Shown: one piece after another, positions 33,246 through 42,283 of the stretch
Numbering within the stretch: the first letter of the stretch is position 1
Layout: each line of letters begins with the position of its first letter
Origin: Pseudoruegeria sp. SK021
GTDB taxonomy: Bacteria; Pseudomonadota; Alphaproteobacteria; Rhodobacterales; Rhodobacteraceae
Length of the DNA stretch: 64,000 nucleotides
Reading direction: 5' to 3'
Assembly (NCBI RefSeq): GCF_002119405.1
Contig: NZ_MTBG01000005.1
Location: 83,720-147,719, forward strand
Notes under the pieces: generated by a model
Database searches by the model: none
Told to the model about the DNA's origin: nothing
The model's input: only the letters and a program-made list of their open reading frames with translations
Translations under genes and position numbers: made by a program

Positions 33246-34040
33246 ATGACCCACCGCCTGCTTCGACCACATGACGAACCTGCCGCCGAATTGGTGAACC
33301 CTGAGGGTGCCTGCCGCGTGATTCTGGTCTGTGAACATGCCAGCAACGCCATTCCGGACAGCCTGAATGGTCTGGGGTTGGATCCGGCGGCGCGGACCAG
33401 TCATGCGGCGTGGGACATCGGTGCCCGCGATCTGGCCCTGTGCCTCAGTCAACGGCTTGACGCGCCGCTGGTGGCGTCTCGGGTGTCGCGTCTGGTCTAT
33501 GATTGCAATCGCGCGCCCGCGTCACCGGGGGCGATGCCAGACCAAAGCGAACGGATCAGCGTCCCCGGCAATCGAAACTTGACCGGACCGGACCGGCAAC
33601 TGCGGATCGATGAGGTGTATCTGCCGTTTCGGCATGTGCTGCGGAACCTTCTGGACAGTCACGCGCCGATCGCGCTGGTGACGGTCCACAGCTTTACGCC
33701 GATTTATTTTGACGTGCCAAGGGCGGTCGAACTGGGCCTGCTGCATGACCGGGATGATCGTCTGGCCAAGGCGATGCTTGCGGCGGCACCATCCGCGACA
33801 ACCCTGCGCACCGAGTTGAATGCGCCCTACAGCGCTGCGGATGGGGTCATGCACACCTTGACCGATCATGCCCTGCCGCGCGGACTTTTGAATGTGATGA
33901 TTGAGGTCAGGAATGATCTGCTGGTAATGGCAGGCGGTCCAGCGCGGGTGGCGGGTGATCTGGCGGCGATGCTGGGGCAGGGGCTGAGCGCGCTTGATCC
34001 GAGCTGGGCCGCATCGGACCGTCCGGGGCGGACGGCATGA
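33246..34040 (+). CDS. N-formylglutamate amidohydrolase-family protein
   Basis: 264 residues. The family pattern is VILVCEHASNAIPDSL near residue 23, then HAAWDIGARDLA, VYDCNRAP, VTVHSFTPIYF and NVMIEVRNDLL, giving the zinc-site residues Glu, His and Asp. Classical members remove the formyl group from N-formylglutamate in histidine breakdown, but no hut genes are present. In this cluster it could instead cleave a glutamyl amide made by the glutamine-synthetase-like enzyme; that is inference. It is the first gene of the plus-strand operon and overlaps dctQ as ATGA. Confidence 0.82.
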   Translation: MTHRLLRPHDEPAAELVNPEGACRVILVCEHASNAIPDSLNGLGLDPAARTSHAAWDIGARDLALCLSQRLDAPLVASRVSRLVYDCNRAPASPGAMPDQSERISVPGNRNLTGPDRQLRIDEVYLPFRHVLRNLLDSHAPIALVTVHSFTPIYFDVPRAVELGLLHDRDDRLAKAMLAAAPSATTLRTELNAPYSAADGVMHTLTDHALPRGLLNVMIEVRNDLLVMAGGPARVAGDLAAMLGQGLSALDPSWAASDRPGRTA

Positions 34041-34543
34041 GTGTATCGCCGCGGCGTTTTGTGGCGGCCATTGATGCGGTGAATTACCGGGTTGGCCGGG
34101 TCGCCATGTATGGCATTTTCGTGATGATCGGGATCCTGCTGTGGTCCTCGGTGTCAAAGACGTTTTTCCTGCCATCGATGTGGACGCTGGAAAGCGCGCA
34201 ATTCGCCATGGTTGCCTATTACATCCTTGGCGGGCCGTACTCGATCCAGCTTGGCTCTAACGTGCGGATGGACCTGCTGTACGGCACATGGTCGCCGCGC
34301 TTTAAGGCGATGGTCGATGCGGTGACCATTTTGTTCTTGGTGTTTTATCTTGGGGTCCTCTTGTACGGCGCCTATGACAGCACCGCCTACGCCCTGAAAT
34401 ACAGCGAGCGCAGCCCGACGGCGTGGCGCCCGCTGATGTGGCCGATCAAACTGACGATGTGCGTCGGGATCAGCCTGATGATTTTGCAATGTCTGTCAGA
34501 GTTCATCAAGGACATCCTGCGGATTCGCGGGGAAGAGATCTGA
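34037..34543 (+). CDS. TRAP transporter small permease DctQ (second system)
   Basis: 168 residues with four hydrophobic segments and the DctQ-family features LESAQFAMVAYYILGGPYSI and LGSNVRMDLLYG. It differs clearly from the DctQ at 4570. It is the small membrane subunit of the TRAP system encoded with 34543-36961. The start overlaps the amidohydrolase stop by 4 nt. The stop overlaps the DctM start by one base, so expression is tightly coupled. Confidence 0.88.
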   Translation: MSVSPRRFVAAIDAVNYRVGRVAMYGIFVMIGILLWSSVSKTFFLPSMWTLESAQFAMVAYYILGGPYSIQLGSNVRMDLLYGTWSPRFKAMVDAVTILFLVFYLGVLLYGAYDSTAYALKYSERSPTAWRPLMWPIKLTMCVGISLMILQCLSEFIKDILRIRGEEI

Positions 34544-35865
34544 TGTCCTATGAAATGATCGCGTTGTTGATGTTTTCCTCCATGATGCTGATGCTTTTGA
34601 CCGGTCAGCGGGTGTTTGGGGCGATCGGCGCGGTGGCTTGCGTCGCGGCGCTGACGCTTTGGGGAACGGGTGGGTCGAACATTCCGTTCTCGGCTGCGAT
34701 GAAGCTGATGAAGTGGTATCCGCTGCTGACCCTGCCGATGTTCATTTTTATGGGCTACGTGCTGTCGGAAAGCAAAATTGCCGATGACCTGTATAAGATG
34801 TTCCATGTCTGGATGGGTCCGCTGAATGGTGGCTTGGCCATTGGCACGATCCTATTGATGGTGCTGGTCTCGGCCATGAACGGGTTATCCGTGGCGGGCA
34901 TGGCGATTGGCGCGACCATTGCACTGCCCGAGTTGCTGCGGCGCGGTTATGATAAGATCATGGTCACCGGGGTTATTCAGGCCGGGTCGAGCCTTGGCAT
35001 TCTGGTGCCGCCCTCGGTGGTTCTGGTGCTCTATGCGATGATTGCGCGGCAACCGGTGGGGCAACTATGGCTGGCCGGGGTGTTCCCGGGGCTGATGATG
35101 GCGGCGATGTTCGTCATCTATATCGTGATCCGCTGCCGGATGAACCCCAGCCTCGGCCCCGCCTTACCCGCCGACGAGCGCGACATCACCAAGGCTGAAA
35201 AGTATCGCCTGCTCTGGGCTGGCGTTCTGCCATTCGTAATCTTTTTCGCGATGATGGTGCCATTCATCAACGGTTGGACCAGCCTTGTCGAAAGCTCGGC
35301 CATTGGCGCGATGACGGCGTTCATGGCCGCGGTTCTGAAAGGCCGGATGACCCGCGAGGTGTTTGAGAACTCGGTGCGCAATACGCTGGCGATTTCGTGC
35401 ATGTTCATGTGGATCATCTTGGCCGCATTGGGCTTCGGTGCGGTGTTTGACGGGCTTGGGGCGGTTAAGGCGATCGCCAATCTGTTCACCGAACAACTGG
35501 GCCTCAGCCCGTGGATGATCCTGATCCTGATGCAGCTTAGCTTCATCCTGATGGGCACGTTTCTGGACGACACCGCCATGCTGGTCATCGTGGCGCCGCT
35601 ATATGTGCCGCTGGTCGGTGCGCTTGGCTTCGATCTGATCTGGTATGGCGTTCTTTACACCATAACTTGTCAAATTGCCTATATGACCCCGCCGTTCGGC
35701 TATAATCTGTTTCTGATGCGCGCAATGGCGCCGCCTGAGATTGGCATCACTGATATCTACCGTTCCATCACGCCGTTTGTCGGGGTTATGGTTGTGGCGC
35801 TGATCCTCGTGATGGTGTTCCCGCAAATCGCTCTCTGGCTACCCAATTACGTTTACGGAAAATGA
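34543..35865 (+). CDS. TRAP transporter large permease DctM (second system)
   Basis: 440 residues of the DctM type, including YPLLTLPMFIFMGYVLSESK, VSAMNGLSVAGMAIGATIAL, LGILVPPSVVLVLYAMIARQ and a late CQIAYMTPPFGYNLFLMRAM. ATG at 34543 shares its first base with the DctQ stop codon; a frame extending back to 34423 lies inside dctQ and is rejected. The aromatic YNLF segment and the Q-M-P gene order resemble TRAP systems of the polyol, sorbitol or mannitol type. The exact ligand is not determined. Confidence 0.9.
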   Translation: MSYEMIALLMFSSMMLMLLTGQRVFGAIGAVACVAALTLWGTGGSNIPFSAAMKLMKWYPLLTLPMFIFMGYVLSESKIADDLYKMFHVWMGPLNGGLAIGTILLMVLVSAMNGLSVAGMAIGATIALPELLRRGYDKIMVTGVIQAGSSLGILVPPSVVLVLYAMIARQPVGQLWLAGVFPGLMMAAMFVIYIVIRCRMNPSLGPALPADERDITKAEKYRLLWAGVLPFVIFFAMMVPFINGWTSLVESSAIGAMTAFMAAVLKGRMTREVFENSVRNTLAISCMFMWIILAALGFGAVFDGLGAVKAIANLFTEQLGLSPWMILILMQLSFILMGTFLDDTAMLVIVAPLYVPLVGALGFDLIWYGVLYTITCQIAYMTPPFGYNLFLMRAMAPPEIGITDIYRSITPFVGVMVVALILVMVFPQIALWLPNYVYGK

Positions 35866-35923
35866 CCCAAGAACTCTGCTGAAGCAGAGCAGCCTGCCCA
35901 ACGTGACCAACAAGGAGAAGAAG

Positions 35924-36961
35924 ATGACCACCAGACGCAAGTTTCTGACGACGGCCAGCCTTGGCGGCGCCTCGGTTCTCGCCGCCCCGGCGATTGTCAA
36001 AGCCCAAGACACGATCAAATGGCGGATGCAAACCTATGCCGGCTCGGCTTTGGGGGCCGAAGTGACCAAGCCCGCCGTCGATTTCATCAACAATGCCGCC
36101 AATGGCGCTTTGGAAATTGAACTGTATTACGCTGACCAGATCGTCCCGACCGGTGAATTGTTCCGGGCGCTGCAATCGGGCACCATCGACGCAGTGCATT
36201 CCGACGATGACAGCATGGCGGCCCCCACTGATGTGACGCCGTTCGGCGGCTATTTCCCACTGGCCACGAAACATGCGCTGGATGTGCCAGTACTGTTTGA
36301 ACAGTACGGGTTGGCCGATATCTGGCGCAATGCCTATGCGGATGTTGGCGTGGCGTGGCTGTCTGCTGCAGGCCAAGACCCGTGCAACTTCAACACCAAG
36401 CAGCCGATCACCAGTCTGGCGGATATGGCCGGGCTGCGCCTTTACACCTTCCCGACAGCGGGGCGGTTCCTATCGCAGTTCGGCGTCGTGCCGGTGTCGA
36501 TCCCTTACGAGGATGCGGAAGTCGCAGTTCAGACCGGCGAGTTGGACGGCATGGCCTGGTCCGGCATCACCGAGGATTACACGGTCGGTTGGGCCGATGT
36601 GACCGACTACTTCTTGACCAATAATATCTCGGGCGCATGGATCGGGTCGTTCTATGTGAACCAGCAGAAATGGTCCGATCTGCCGGACTATCTGAAAGGG
36701 GTGGTCATGGCCGGGATCGAGGCCAGCCACACCTATCGCAACCAGTGGTATTGGGGCGGCGAAGCGCGGTTACGGGCCAGCGGTGAAAAGCTGCAACTGA
36801 CCTCGATCCCGCCGGAAGAATGGATGGTGGTCGAAGAAGCTGGCAAAGTGTTCTGGGACGAAATGGCAGAAACCAACGAGACCGCTGCCAAAATCGTGTC
36901 GATCTTCCGCGACTATAATAACGTGACCTCGAAAGCCGGCCCGCCCTATACCTTCGGCTGA
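35924..36961 (+). CDS. TRAP solute-binding protein DctP with Tat signal
   Basis: 345 residues. The N-terminus MTTRRKFLTTASLGGASVLA carries a twin-arginine motif, so export of a folded protein is likely, as in several TRAP receptors. The mature part includes NGALEIELYYADQIVPTGEL, DMAGLRLYTFPTAGRFLSQF and GELDGMAWSGITEDY. ATG at 35924 follows AAGGAG; a start at 35903 is less likely. It is placed after the permeases, unlike the first TRAP operon. It delivers the unknown substrate that the downstream ligase, ADH and ALDH probably process. Confidence 0.9.
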   Translation: MTTRRKFLTTASLGGASVLAAPAIVKAQDTIKWRMQTYAGSALGAEVTKPAVDFINNAANGALEIELYYADQIVPTGELFRALQSGTIDAVHSDDDSMAAPTDVTPFGGYFPLATKHALDVPVLFEQYGLADIWRNAYADVGVAWLSAAGQDPCNFNTKQPITSLADMAGLRLYTFPTAGRFLSQFGVVPVSIPYEDAEVAVQTGELDGMAWSGITEDYTVGWADVTDYFLTNNISGAWIGSFYVNQQKWSDLPDYLKGVVMAGIEASHTYRNQWYWGGEARLRASGEKLQLTSIPPEEWMVVEEAGKVFWDEMAETNETAAKIVSIFRDYNNVTSKAGPPYTFG

Positions 36962-37036
36962 TCCCAACCCCATGGAGGGACGGGCGCAACCCGTCCTTCC
37001 AGTTCTTCCCCATTTTCTTTTCGACAGGAACCCACC

Positions 37037-38401
37037 ATGGCCGGCCCGCTCGATTTCAACACACTTAAGGCCCGGGTGGCCGATGGCAGCATCGATACGG
37101 TGCTGGTCTGTCTTGTCGACATGCAAGGGCGGCTGATGGGCAAGCGCTTTCATGCGCAGAATTTCGTCGACGTCGCCTATGCCGAGACCCATTGCTGCAA
37201 CTACCTGTTGGCCACCGATTTGGAGATGGCCCAGCCGGATGGGTACGCTTCGACCAGTTGGCGGCAAGGCTATGGCGATTACATGATGCGCCCGGATCTG
37301 ACGACGCTGCGCCCGGTGCCGTGGCTTGAGGGCACGGCGATGGTGCTTTGCGATGTGCTGGACCATCACGGTCATGCCCCGGTGCCGCATTCGCCGCGGG
37401 CGATCCTGAAAGCGCAGATCGACCGGCTTGCGGCGATGGGGTTTACCGCCAAGATGGCGACCGAGTTGGAATTTACCCTGTTCACCCAAAGCTATGACGA
37501 GGCCCGCAAGGCCGGGTTTCGCGGGCTAGAGCCGATCAGCGGATACAACGAAGATTACCATATTCTGCAGACCACCAAGGAAGAGGGAATCATGCGCGCG
37601 CTGCGCAACCATCTCTTTGCGGCCGGCCTGCCGATTGAGAACACCAAGGGCGAAGCCGAGACCGGTCAGGAAGAACTGAACATTCGCTATTCCGATGCGC
37701 TGGACTGCGCCGATTATCACACCATCGCCAAGAATGCGGTTAAGGAAATCGCGTGGGCGCAGGGGCGCTCGGCAACCTTCCTGTCGAAGTGGCACCACAC
37801 TAAGGTTGGCAACTCGACCCATATTCACCTGTCGCTGTGGCAGCAGGATCGCCCGGTCTTTCATGACCCCGCTGATCCGTTGGGAATGTCCGATCTGATG
37901 CGGCGGTTTTGTGCCGGGATGATCGCCTATGCGCCGGATTATACCGCCCTGCTGGCACCCTATGTGAACAGTTACAAACGCTTCGCCAAGGGCACGTTTG
38001 CGCCCACCAAAGCGGTCTGGTCTGTCGACAATCGTACGGCTGGGTTCCGGCTGTGTGGCGAGGGCGGCAAAGGCGTGCGGATGGAATGCCGGATCGGCGG
38101 GTCCGACCTCAACCCCTATCTGGCGCAAGCGGCCTTGCTGGCCGCGGGGATCAAGGGGATTGAGGACGAGATGGAATTACCGCCCCCCGCCATCGGCGAT
38201 GTTTATGGCGACGCCGCAGCCCCCGAAATTCCCCGGTCGTTGCGCACCGCAACCGAGACGCTGCGCGGGTCCGAGATGCTGAAAGCCGCCTTCGGTGACG
38301 AGGTGGTCGCGCATTGTGTCCGCGCCGCCGAATGGGAGCAGATTGCCTTTGACAAGGTCGTGACCGACTGGGAAATAGCGCGAGGCTTTGAACGGGCCTG
38401 A
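37037..38401 (+). CDS. Glutamine-synthetase-like gamma-glutamyl ligase
   Basis: 454 residues of the GS fold but of the non-canonical branch (GlnT, PuuA, IpuC and related glutamyl-amide synthetases). The active-site regions are MATELEFTLF, ENTKGEAETGQEELN, KWHHTKVGNSTHIHLSLW and VDNRTAGFRLCG. This branch joins the glutamate gamma-carboxyl to an amine using ATP, masking the amine during catabolism. Here it follows a TRAP importer and precedes aldehyde and alcohol dehydrogenases, so the amine probably carries an alcohol. Classical GS is less likely, because the protein is short of the usual adenylylation-region pattern. Confidence 0.85.
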   Translation: MAGPLDFNTLKARVADGSIDTVLVCLVDMQGRLMGKRFHAQNFVDVAYAETHCCNYLLATDLEMAQPDGYASTSWRQGYGDYMMRPDLTTLRPVPWLEGTAMVLCDVLDHHGHAPVPHSPRAILKAQIDRLAAMGFTAKMATELEFTLFTQSYDEARKAGFRGLEPISGYNEDYHILQTTKEEGIMRALRNHLFAAGLPIENTKGEAETGQEELNIRYSDALDCADYHTIAKNAVKEIAWAQGRSATFLSKWHHTKVGNSTHIHLSLWQQDRPVFHDPADPLGMSDLMRRFCAGMIAYAPDYTALLAPYVNSYKRFAKGTFAPTKAVWSVDNRTAGFRLCGEGGKGVRMECRIGGSDLNPYLAQAALLAAGIKGIEDEMELPPPAIGDVYGDAAAPEIPRSLRTATETLRGSEMLKAAFGDEVVAHCVRAAEWEQIAFDKVVTDWEIARGFERA

Positions 38402-38475
38402 TGTCGTTCTGCGTGATCCCATCCCCCCTTATGCGTAAGGCCTGAGCTGACCCCCGGCCTGTTGAAAGGACCCTC

Positions 38476-39852
38476 GTGACCCAACATCTTGACTGCGTGT
38501 CCCCAATTGACGGATCGATCTATGCGTCCCGTCCTGTCCTATCGCTTGAGGCCGCCAAGGCCGCTGCGGCCAAGGCCCGGGCGGCGCAACCGGCATGGGC
38601 GGCGCGGCCCTTGGCCGAGCGGGTAGAATTGGTGCTGGCGGCTGTGGCAAAGATCGGTGAACAGACCGACCGCATGACCACCGAATTGGCCCATCAGATG
38701 GGCCGCCCGGTCCGCTATGGCGGCGAATTTGGCGGATTTTCCGAACGGGCCAGCTATATGGCCGGGATTGCCGACAGCGCGCTGGCCCCGATGATCGTCG
38801 AGGATAGCCCGAAGTTTCTGCGTAAGATCACCCGCGAACCGCTCGGTGTGGTGCTGGTGGTTGCGCCGTGGAACTACCCCTACATGACGGCGATCAACAC
38901 CATCGCTCCGGCTTTGATGGCGGGTAATACGGTGGTGTTGAAACACGCGACACAGACCCTGCTGGTGGGCGAGCATCTGGCCGAGGCCTGTTATGCTGCG
39001 GGCATCCCCACAGACGTGTTCCAAAATGTGGTTCTGGATCATGACACGACATCGGCGCTGATCGCGGGACGAGCGTTTGACTTCATCAACTTCACCGGCT
39101 CTGTGGCCGGTGGCCGGGCGATGGAACGGGCGGCTGCCGGCACCTTTGCCGGGGTCGGAACCGAATTGGGCGGTAAAGATCCAGGCTATGTCCGCGCCGA
39201 TGCCGATCTGGATGCGGCGGTCGCCACCCTGATCGACGGGGCCATGTTCAATTCCGGGCAATGTTGCTGCGGGATTGAGCGGATTTATGTGCATGAAAGT
39301 CTGTTCGATGCCTTTGTCGACAAGGCCGTCGCGTTGGTAAAGACCTATAAACTGGGCAATCCGCTTGACGCCGAAACCACGATTGGTCCGATGGCCAGCG
39401 CCCGTTTTGCCCTTGCGGTGCGGGCCCAGATCGACGCGGCCATCGGGGCCGGGGCCACGGCGCATATTCCGACCTTTGCCGAGGATGACGGCGCTGCCTA
39501 TCTGACGCCGCAGATCCTGACCGGCGTCACCCATGACATGGACGTGATGCGCGAGGAAAGCTTTGGTCCGGTGGTGGGGATCATGCCGGTCAAGGACGAT
39601 GCCGAGGCGCTGGCGCTGATGAACGACTGCCAGTATGGGCTGACCGCCGCGATCTGGACCGCCGATGCCGCCAAGGCCGAAGAGCTTGCCGCGCAGTTGC
39701 AATACGGCACCGTGTTCATGAACCGCTGCGACTATCTGGATCCGGCGCTGTGCTGGACCGGCTGCAAAGATACCGGGCGCGGTGGCGGTCTGTCTGTGAT
39801 CGGGTTTCACAACCTGACGCGTCCGAAATCCTATCATCTGAAGAAGGCCTGA
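38476..39852 (+). CDS. NAD(P)-dependent aldehyde dehydrogenase
   Basis: 458 residues. The catalytic pattern is intact: VVAPWNYPYMTAINTIAPAL, FTGSVAGGRAMERAA, TELGGKDPGYV with the general base glutamate, and FNSGQCCCGIERIYV with the nucleophilic cysteine. Three adjacent cysteines at the active site are noticeable. The start is GTG 38476 with GAAAGGA upstream. It should oxidise an aldehyde, here probably the gamma-glutamyl aldehyde produced by the iron alcohol dehydrogenase 4 nt downstream. No signal peptide, so it acts in the cytoplasm. Confidence 0.92.
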   Translation: MTQHLDCVSPIDGSIYASRPVLSLEAAKAAAAKARAAQPAWAARPLAERVELVLAAVAKIGEQTDRMTTELAHQMGRPVRYGGEFGGFSERASYMAGIADSALAPMIVEDSPKFLRKITREPLGVVLVVAPWNYPYMTAINTIAPALMAGNTVVLKHATQTLLVGEHLAEACYAAGIPTDVFQNVVLDHDTTSALIAGRAFDFINFTGSVAGGRAMERAAAGTFAGVGTELGGKDPGYVRADADLDAAVATLIDGAMFNSGQCCCGIERIYVHESLFDAFVDKAVALVKTYKLGNPLDAETTIGPMASARFALAVRAQIDAAIGAGATAHIPTFAEDDGAAYLTPQILTGVTHDMDVMREESFGPVVGIMPVKDDAEALALMNDCQYGLTAAIWTADAAKAEELAAQLQYGTVFMNRCDYLDPALCWTGCKDTGRGGGLSVIGFHNLTRPKSYHLKKA

Positions 39853-39856
39853 TCCC

Positions 39857-41002
39857 ATGACCTTGCGTGCCAACTGGTCCTATCCCACCTCTGTCCGCTT
39901 CGGTGTCGGGCGGATTTCAGAACTGGCTGACGCCTGCAAGGCCGCCGGGATCTCGAAGCCGCTGCTGGTGACCGACCGGGGCCTTGCGCCGATGGAGATC
40001 ACCGTCCGTGCGCGTCAGATTCTGGCCGACGCGGGTCTTGGCGGCGACATGTTTGCCGATGTTGATGCCAACCCGACGGACATTAACGTCGAAGTGGGGC
40101 TGCGCGTCTATCGGGCGGGCGGCTATGACGGGGTGGTCGCGTTTGGCGGCGGCTCGGGGTTGGACGTTGGCAAGGCGCTGGCCTTGATGGCGGGTCAGAC
40201 CCGGCCGCTGTGGGACTTCGAAGATATAGGTGATTGGTGGACCCGATCGGACCCGGCGGGCATTGCTCCGATTGTGGCGGTGCCCACCACGGCGGGCACC
40301 GGGTCCGAAGTGGGCCGCGCCAGCCTGATCACCAATTCCGAAAGCCATGAGAAAAAGATCATTTTCCACCCGAAGATGTTGCCTGCCGTGGTGATCTGTG
40401 ATCCCGAACTGACCGTGGGGATGCCGAAGGCGATCACCGCCGGCACCGGTCTTGATGCGTTTGCCCATTGCGTCGAGGCCTATTGCTCGCCGCATTTTCA
40501 TCCCATGAGCCACGGCATCGCGCTGGAAGGCATGCGCCTGGTCAAGGAATATCTGCCCCGCGCTTATGCCGACGGCACCGATATCGACGCGCGGGCGCAG
40601 ATGATGGCCGCCGCTGCCATGGGGGCCACCGCCTTTCAGAAAGGGCTGGGCGCGATTCATGCCCTGAGCCATCCGATCGGGGCGGTGCATCACACCCATC
40701 ACGGCACCACCAATGCTGTGGTCATGCCCGCCGTCCTGCGCTTTAACCGCCCCGCGATTGAAGAGGCGATTGACCGGGCCGCGGCTTATCTGGGGATCGC
40801 GGGCGGCTTTGAGGGGTTTTACGCCTATGTGGTCGCGCTGAACGCATCGCTCGGCATTCCCGAGACCCTGACTGCGCTTGGGGTCACAGACCCCGATCTT
40901 GAGGCGCTGACCCGTTCGGCGCTGAACGATCCCAGCACCGGCGGCAACCCGGTTGAAATGACACCCGAGAACACGCGCGCGCTGTTTGAGGCCTGCCTCT
41001 GA
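39857..41002 (+). CDS. Iron-containing alcohol dehydrogenase
   Basis: 381 residues of the type III ADH family. NAD binding is shown by FGGGSGLDVGKALALM and PTTAGTGSEVGRAS. Metal-binding histidines lie in GLDAFAHCVEAYCSPHFHPM and GLGAIHALSHPIGAVHHTHHG. It oxidises a primary or secondary alcohol with NAD. It starts 4 nt after the ALDH stop, so the two form an alcohol to aldehyde to acid pair. With the glutamyl ligase upstream, the likely substrate is a gamma-glutamyl amino alcohol (for example from ethanolamine or a propanolamine); this is inference. Confidence 0.92.
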   Translation: MTLRANWSYPTSVRFGVGRISELADACKAAGISKPLLVTDRGLAPMEITVRARQILADAGLGGDMFADVDANPTDINVEVGLRVYRAGGYDGVVAFGGGSGLDVGKALALMAGQTRPLWDFEDIGDWWTRSDPAGIAPIVAVPTTAGTGSEVGRASLITNSESHEKKIIFHPKMLPAVVICDPELTVGMPKAITAGTGLDAFAHCVEAYCSPHFHPMSHGIALEGMRLVKEYLPRAYADGTDIDARAQMMAAAAMGATAFQKGLGAIHALSHPIGAVHHTHHGTTNAVVMPAVLRFNRPAIEEAIDRAAAYLGIAGGFEGFYAYVVALNASLGIPETLTALGVTDPDLEALTRSALNDPSTGGNPVEMTPENTRALFEACL

Positions 41003-41031
41003 CGGGGCTTGCGTCGGCAAGACAATGACGG

Positions 41032-41055
41032 GCCACGGCGACAGGGTGTCGTGGC
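41032..41055. terminator. Hairpin between convergent ADH and MarR genes
   Basis: A 6-bp GC stem (41032-41037 with 41050-41055), extendable across a bulge, lies in the 151-bp gap between convergent stops at 41002 and 41154. It lacks a T tract. It may act as a bidirectional terminator. Confidence 0.3.
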
Positions 41056-41153
41056 TCGGACACCGGGGCAGTTCCAAGGCCCTGACCCGCGCGCATAGTT
41101 ATTTTACATAAGTCTGATTATAGCAAGACGTCAACGTGGCATCCGCTGGTCGC

Positions 41154-41600
41154 TTAGGTCAGCTTACGCAGCAACTTCAGCAGCTGTTTTTGTTCGTCGG
41201 CAGTCAATGGCCGCAAGGTTGCGGCCGTGATGTCATGGCCGGTGCTGTGCAACTCATCAATCAGGGCAAGACTGAGGTCGGTCAAGGCAATCACGCTGCG
41301 GCGCTTGTCTTCGGTATCGGCGCTGAGCGACACAAAGCCCTTCCGATGCAGCCGGTCCACGACGCCCTTGATCGTCGCCACATCCATCGAGGTCAGACGC
41401 CCGAGGTGGTTCTGGGAACAGGGGCCGACTTCGGCCAGCCGAACCAATGCCGAAAACTGGGTTGGGGTCAGGCCGTCCGGCGCCCGGTCCTGAAACAGAT
41501 TGGTGTGCCGTTGGCTGACCTGCCGCAAAACATAGCCGACCTGATCGTCGAGTTTGTACTCGCCGGGCGGCTGGGCGGGCGCGGAGGGTCGTTTGATCAC
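41154..41600 (-). CDS. MarR-family transcriptional regulator
   Basis: 148 residues with the winged helix typical of MarR: LDDQVGYVLRQVSQRHTNLF, LTPTQFSALVRLAEVG, QNHLGRLTSMDVATIKGVVD and the wing GFVSLSADTEDKRRSVIALT. MarR proteins usually repress catabolic or efflux genes and release on binding an aromatic or heterocyclic ligand. GTG at 41600 lies 10 nt after a CTTTGTCAAAG dyad (41610-41620) that may be its own operator. It follows the twin DUF1185 genes on the same strand after 90 bp and is the best local regulator candidate for the N-heterocycle locus. Confidence 0.87.
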   Translation of the reverse strand: MIKRPSAPAQPPGEYKLDDQVGYVLRQVSQRHTNLFQDRAPDGLTPTQFSALVRLAEVGPCSQNHLGRLTSMDVATIKGVVDRLHRKGFVSLSADTEDKRRSVIALTDLSLALIDELHSTGHDITAATLRPLTADEQKQLLKLLRKLT

Positions 41601-41609
41601 GGAAGCCTA

Positions 41610-41620
41610 CTTTGTCAAAG
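41610..41620. promoter_or_regulatory. Candidate MarR operator
   Basis: An 11-bp perfect dyad, CTTTGTCAAAG, lies 10 nt upstream of the marR start. It shares the TTTGTC/GACAAA hexamer with the dyad at 51169-51180 ahead of the ABC importer operon. The shared hexamer is the only support. Confidence 0.35.
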
Positions 41621-41689
41621 CTGAAACGAGATCACGTATTTTACACCTGACCAAATGTTATTACAGCCTAACCATTCGGATTGGTTCGG

Positions 41690-42268
41690 CTATCTCAAAC
41701 CATCCTGGCCCACTGCATCTGCGGCTGTCAATCCACCGACCCGGGGCAGCGGTCTGCCACTATCCGTCACCGCAACCGCAACAAGGATCTCTTTCGGACG
41801 TGGGGCATCGTTCAGACCCACCTCAATGGCGTCGAAATGACTGCGGACATAGGCGGCATCCTTGTGGCCCAATGGCACGTGCAAAGCCTGTCCCGGTCCC
41901 CCCATTTTCTTTGACGACGGCACCAGAGCGGCCCCTTTGTCCACCGCGCTGCGCAGCGGCGCCCCGAGTTTGGGATGCAGGATGGCCGCGGCATGTTCCA
42001 ACTCGCCAGCCTCGCCCACCATGGCGGCCTTGCCATAGCTTTCTGCCTCTGACGGCGCAATTCCCAAGGCGTCAACACAGCGACGACCCAACAGGGCGCC
42101 CAGTTCTGCGCCCATCTCGATCAGCGCGCTCAGGTCCGCAACATAGCGTCCGGCGAACGGGTTGGCGATCACCGCCACCGCCACCGCTTTTCGGGTCGGC
42201 GGATCGATTGGTTGGCCCATCTCGATATGGGTCTCTTCGACCCAGACGACGATTTTGCGAATATCCAT
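41690..42268 (-). CDS. DUF1185 protein B (amino acid synthesis family)
   Basis: 192 residues of the DUF1185 family. Shared blocks with its neighbour are NPFAGRY, ESYGKAAMVGEAGELEHAAA, VPSSKKMGGPG and YVRSHFDAIEVGLNDAPRPK. The family is often next to 6-hydroxynicotinate reductase and UPF0280 genes, as here, but no biochemical function is established to my knowledge. AGGGGGACAAC precedes ATG 42268. It starts 15 nt after its paralogue. Two diverged copies side by side suggest a heteromeric complex or stepwise roles in heterocycle breakdown. Confidence 0.82.
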   Translation of the reverse strand: MDIRKIVVWVEETHIEMGQPIDPPTRKAVAVAVIANPFAGRYVADLSALIEMGAELGALLGRRCVDALGIAPSEAESYGKAAMVGEAGELEHAAAILHPKLGAPLRSAVDKGAALVPSSKKMGGPGQALHVPLGHKDAAYVRSHFDAIEVGLNDAPRPKEILVAVAVTDSGRPLPRVGGLTAADAVGQDGLR

Positions 42269-42283
42269 GTTGTCCCCCTATCC

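Noticed and set aside
33246..34040. Histidine-utilisation (hut) assignment for the N-formylglutamate amidohydrolase
   Set aside because: No hutH, hutU, hutI or hutF gene is nearby; the context is a TRAP/ligase/ADH/ALDH cluster.
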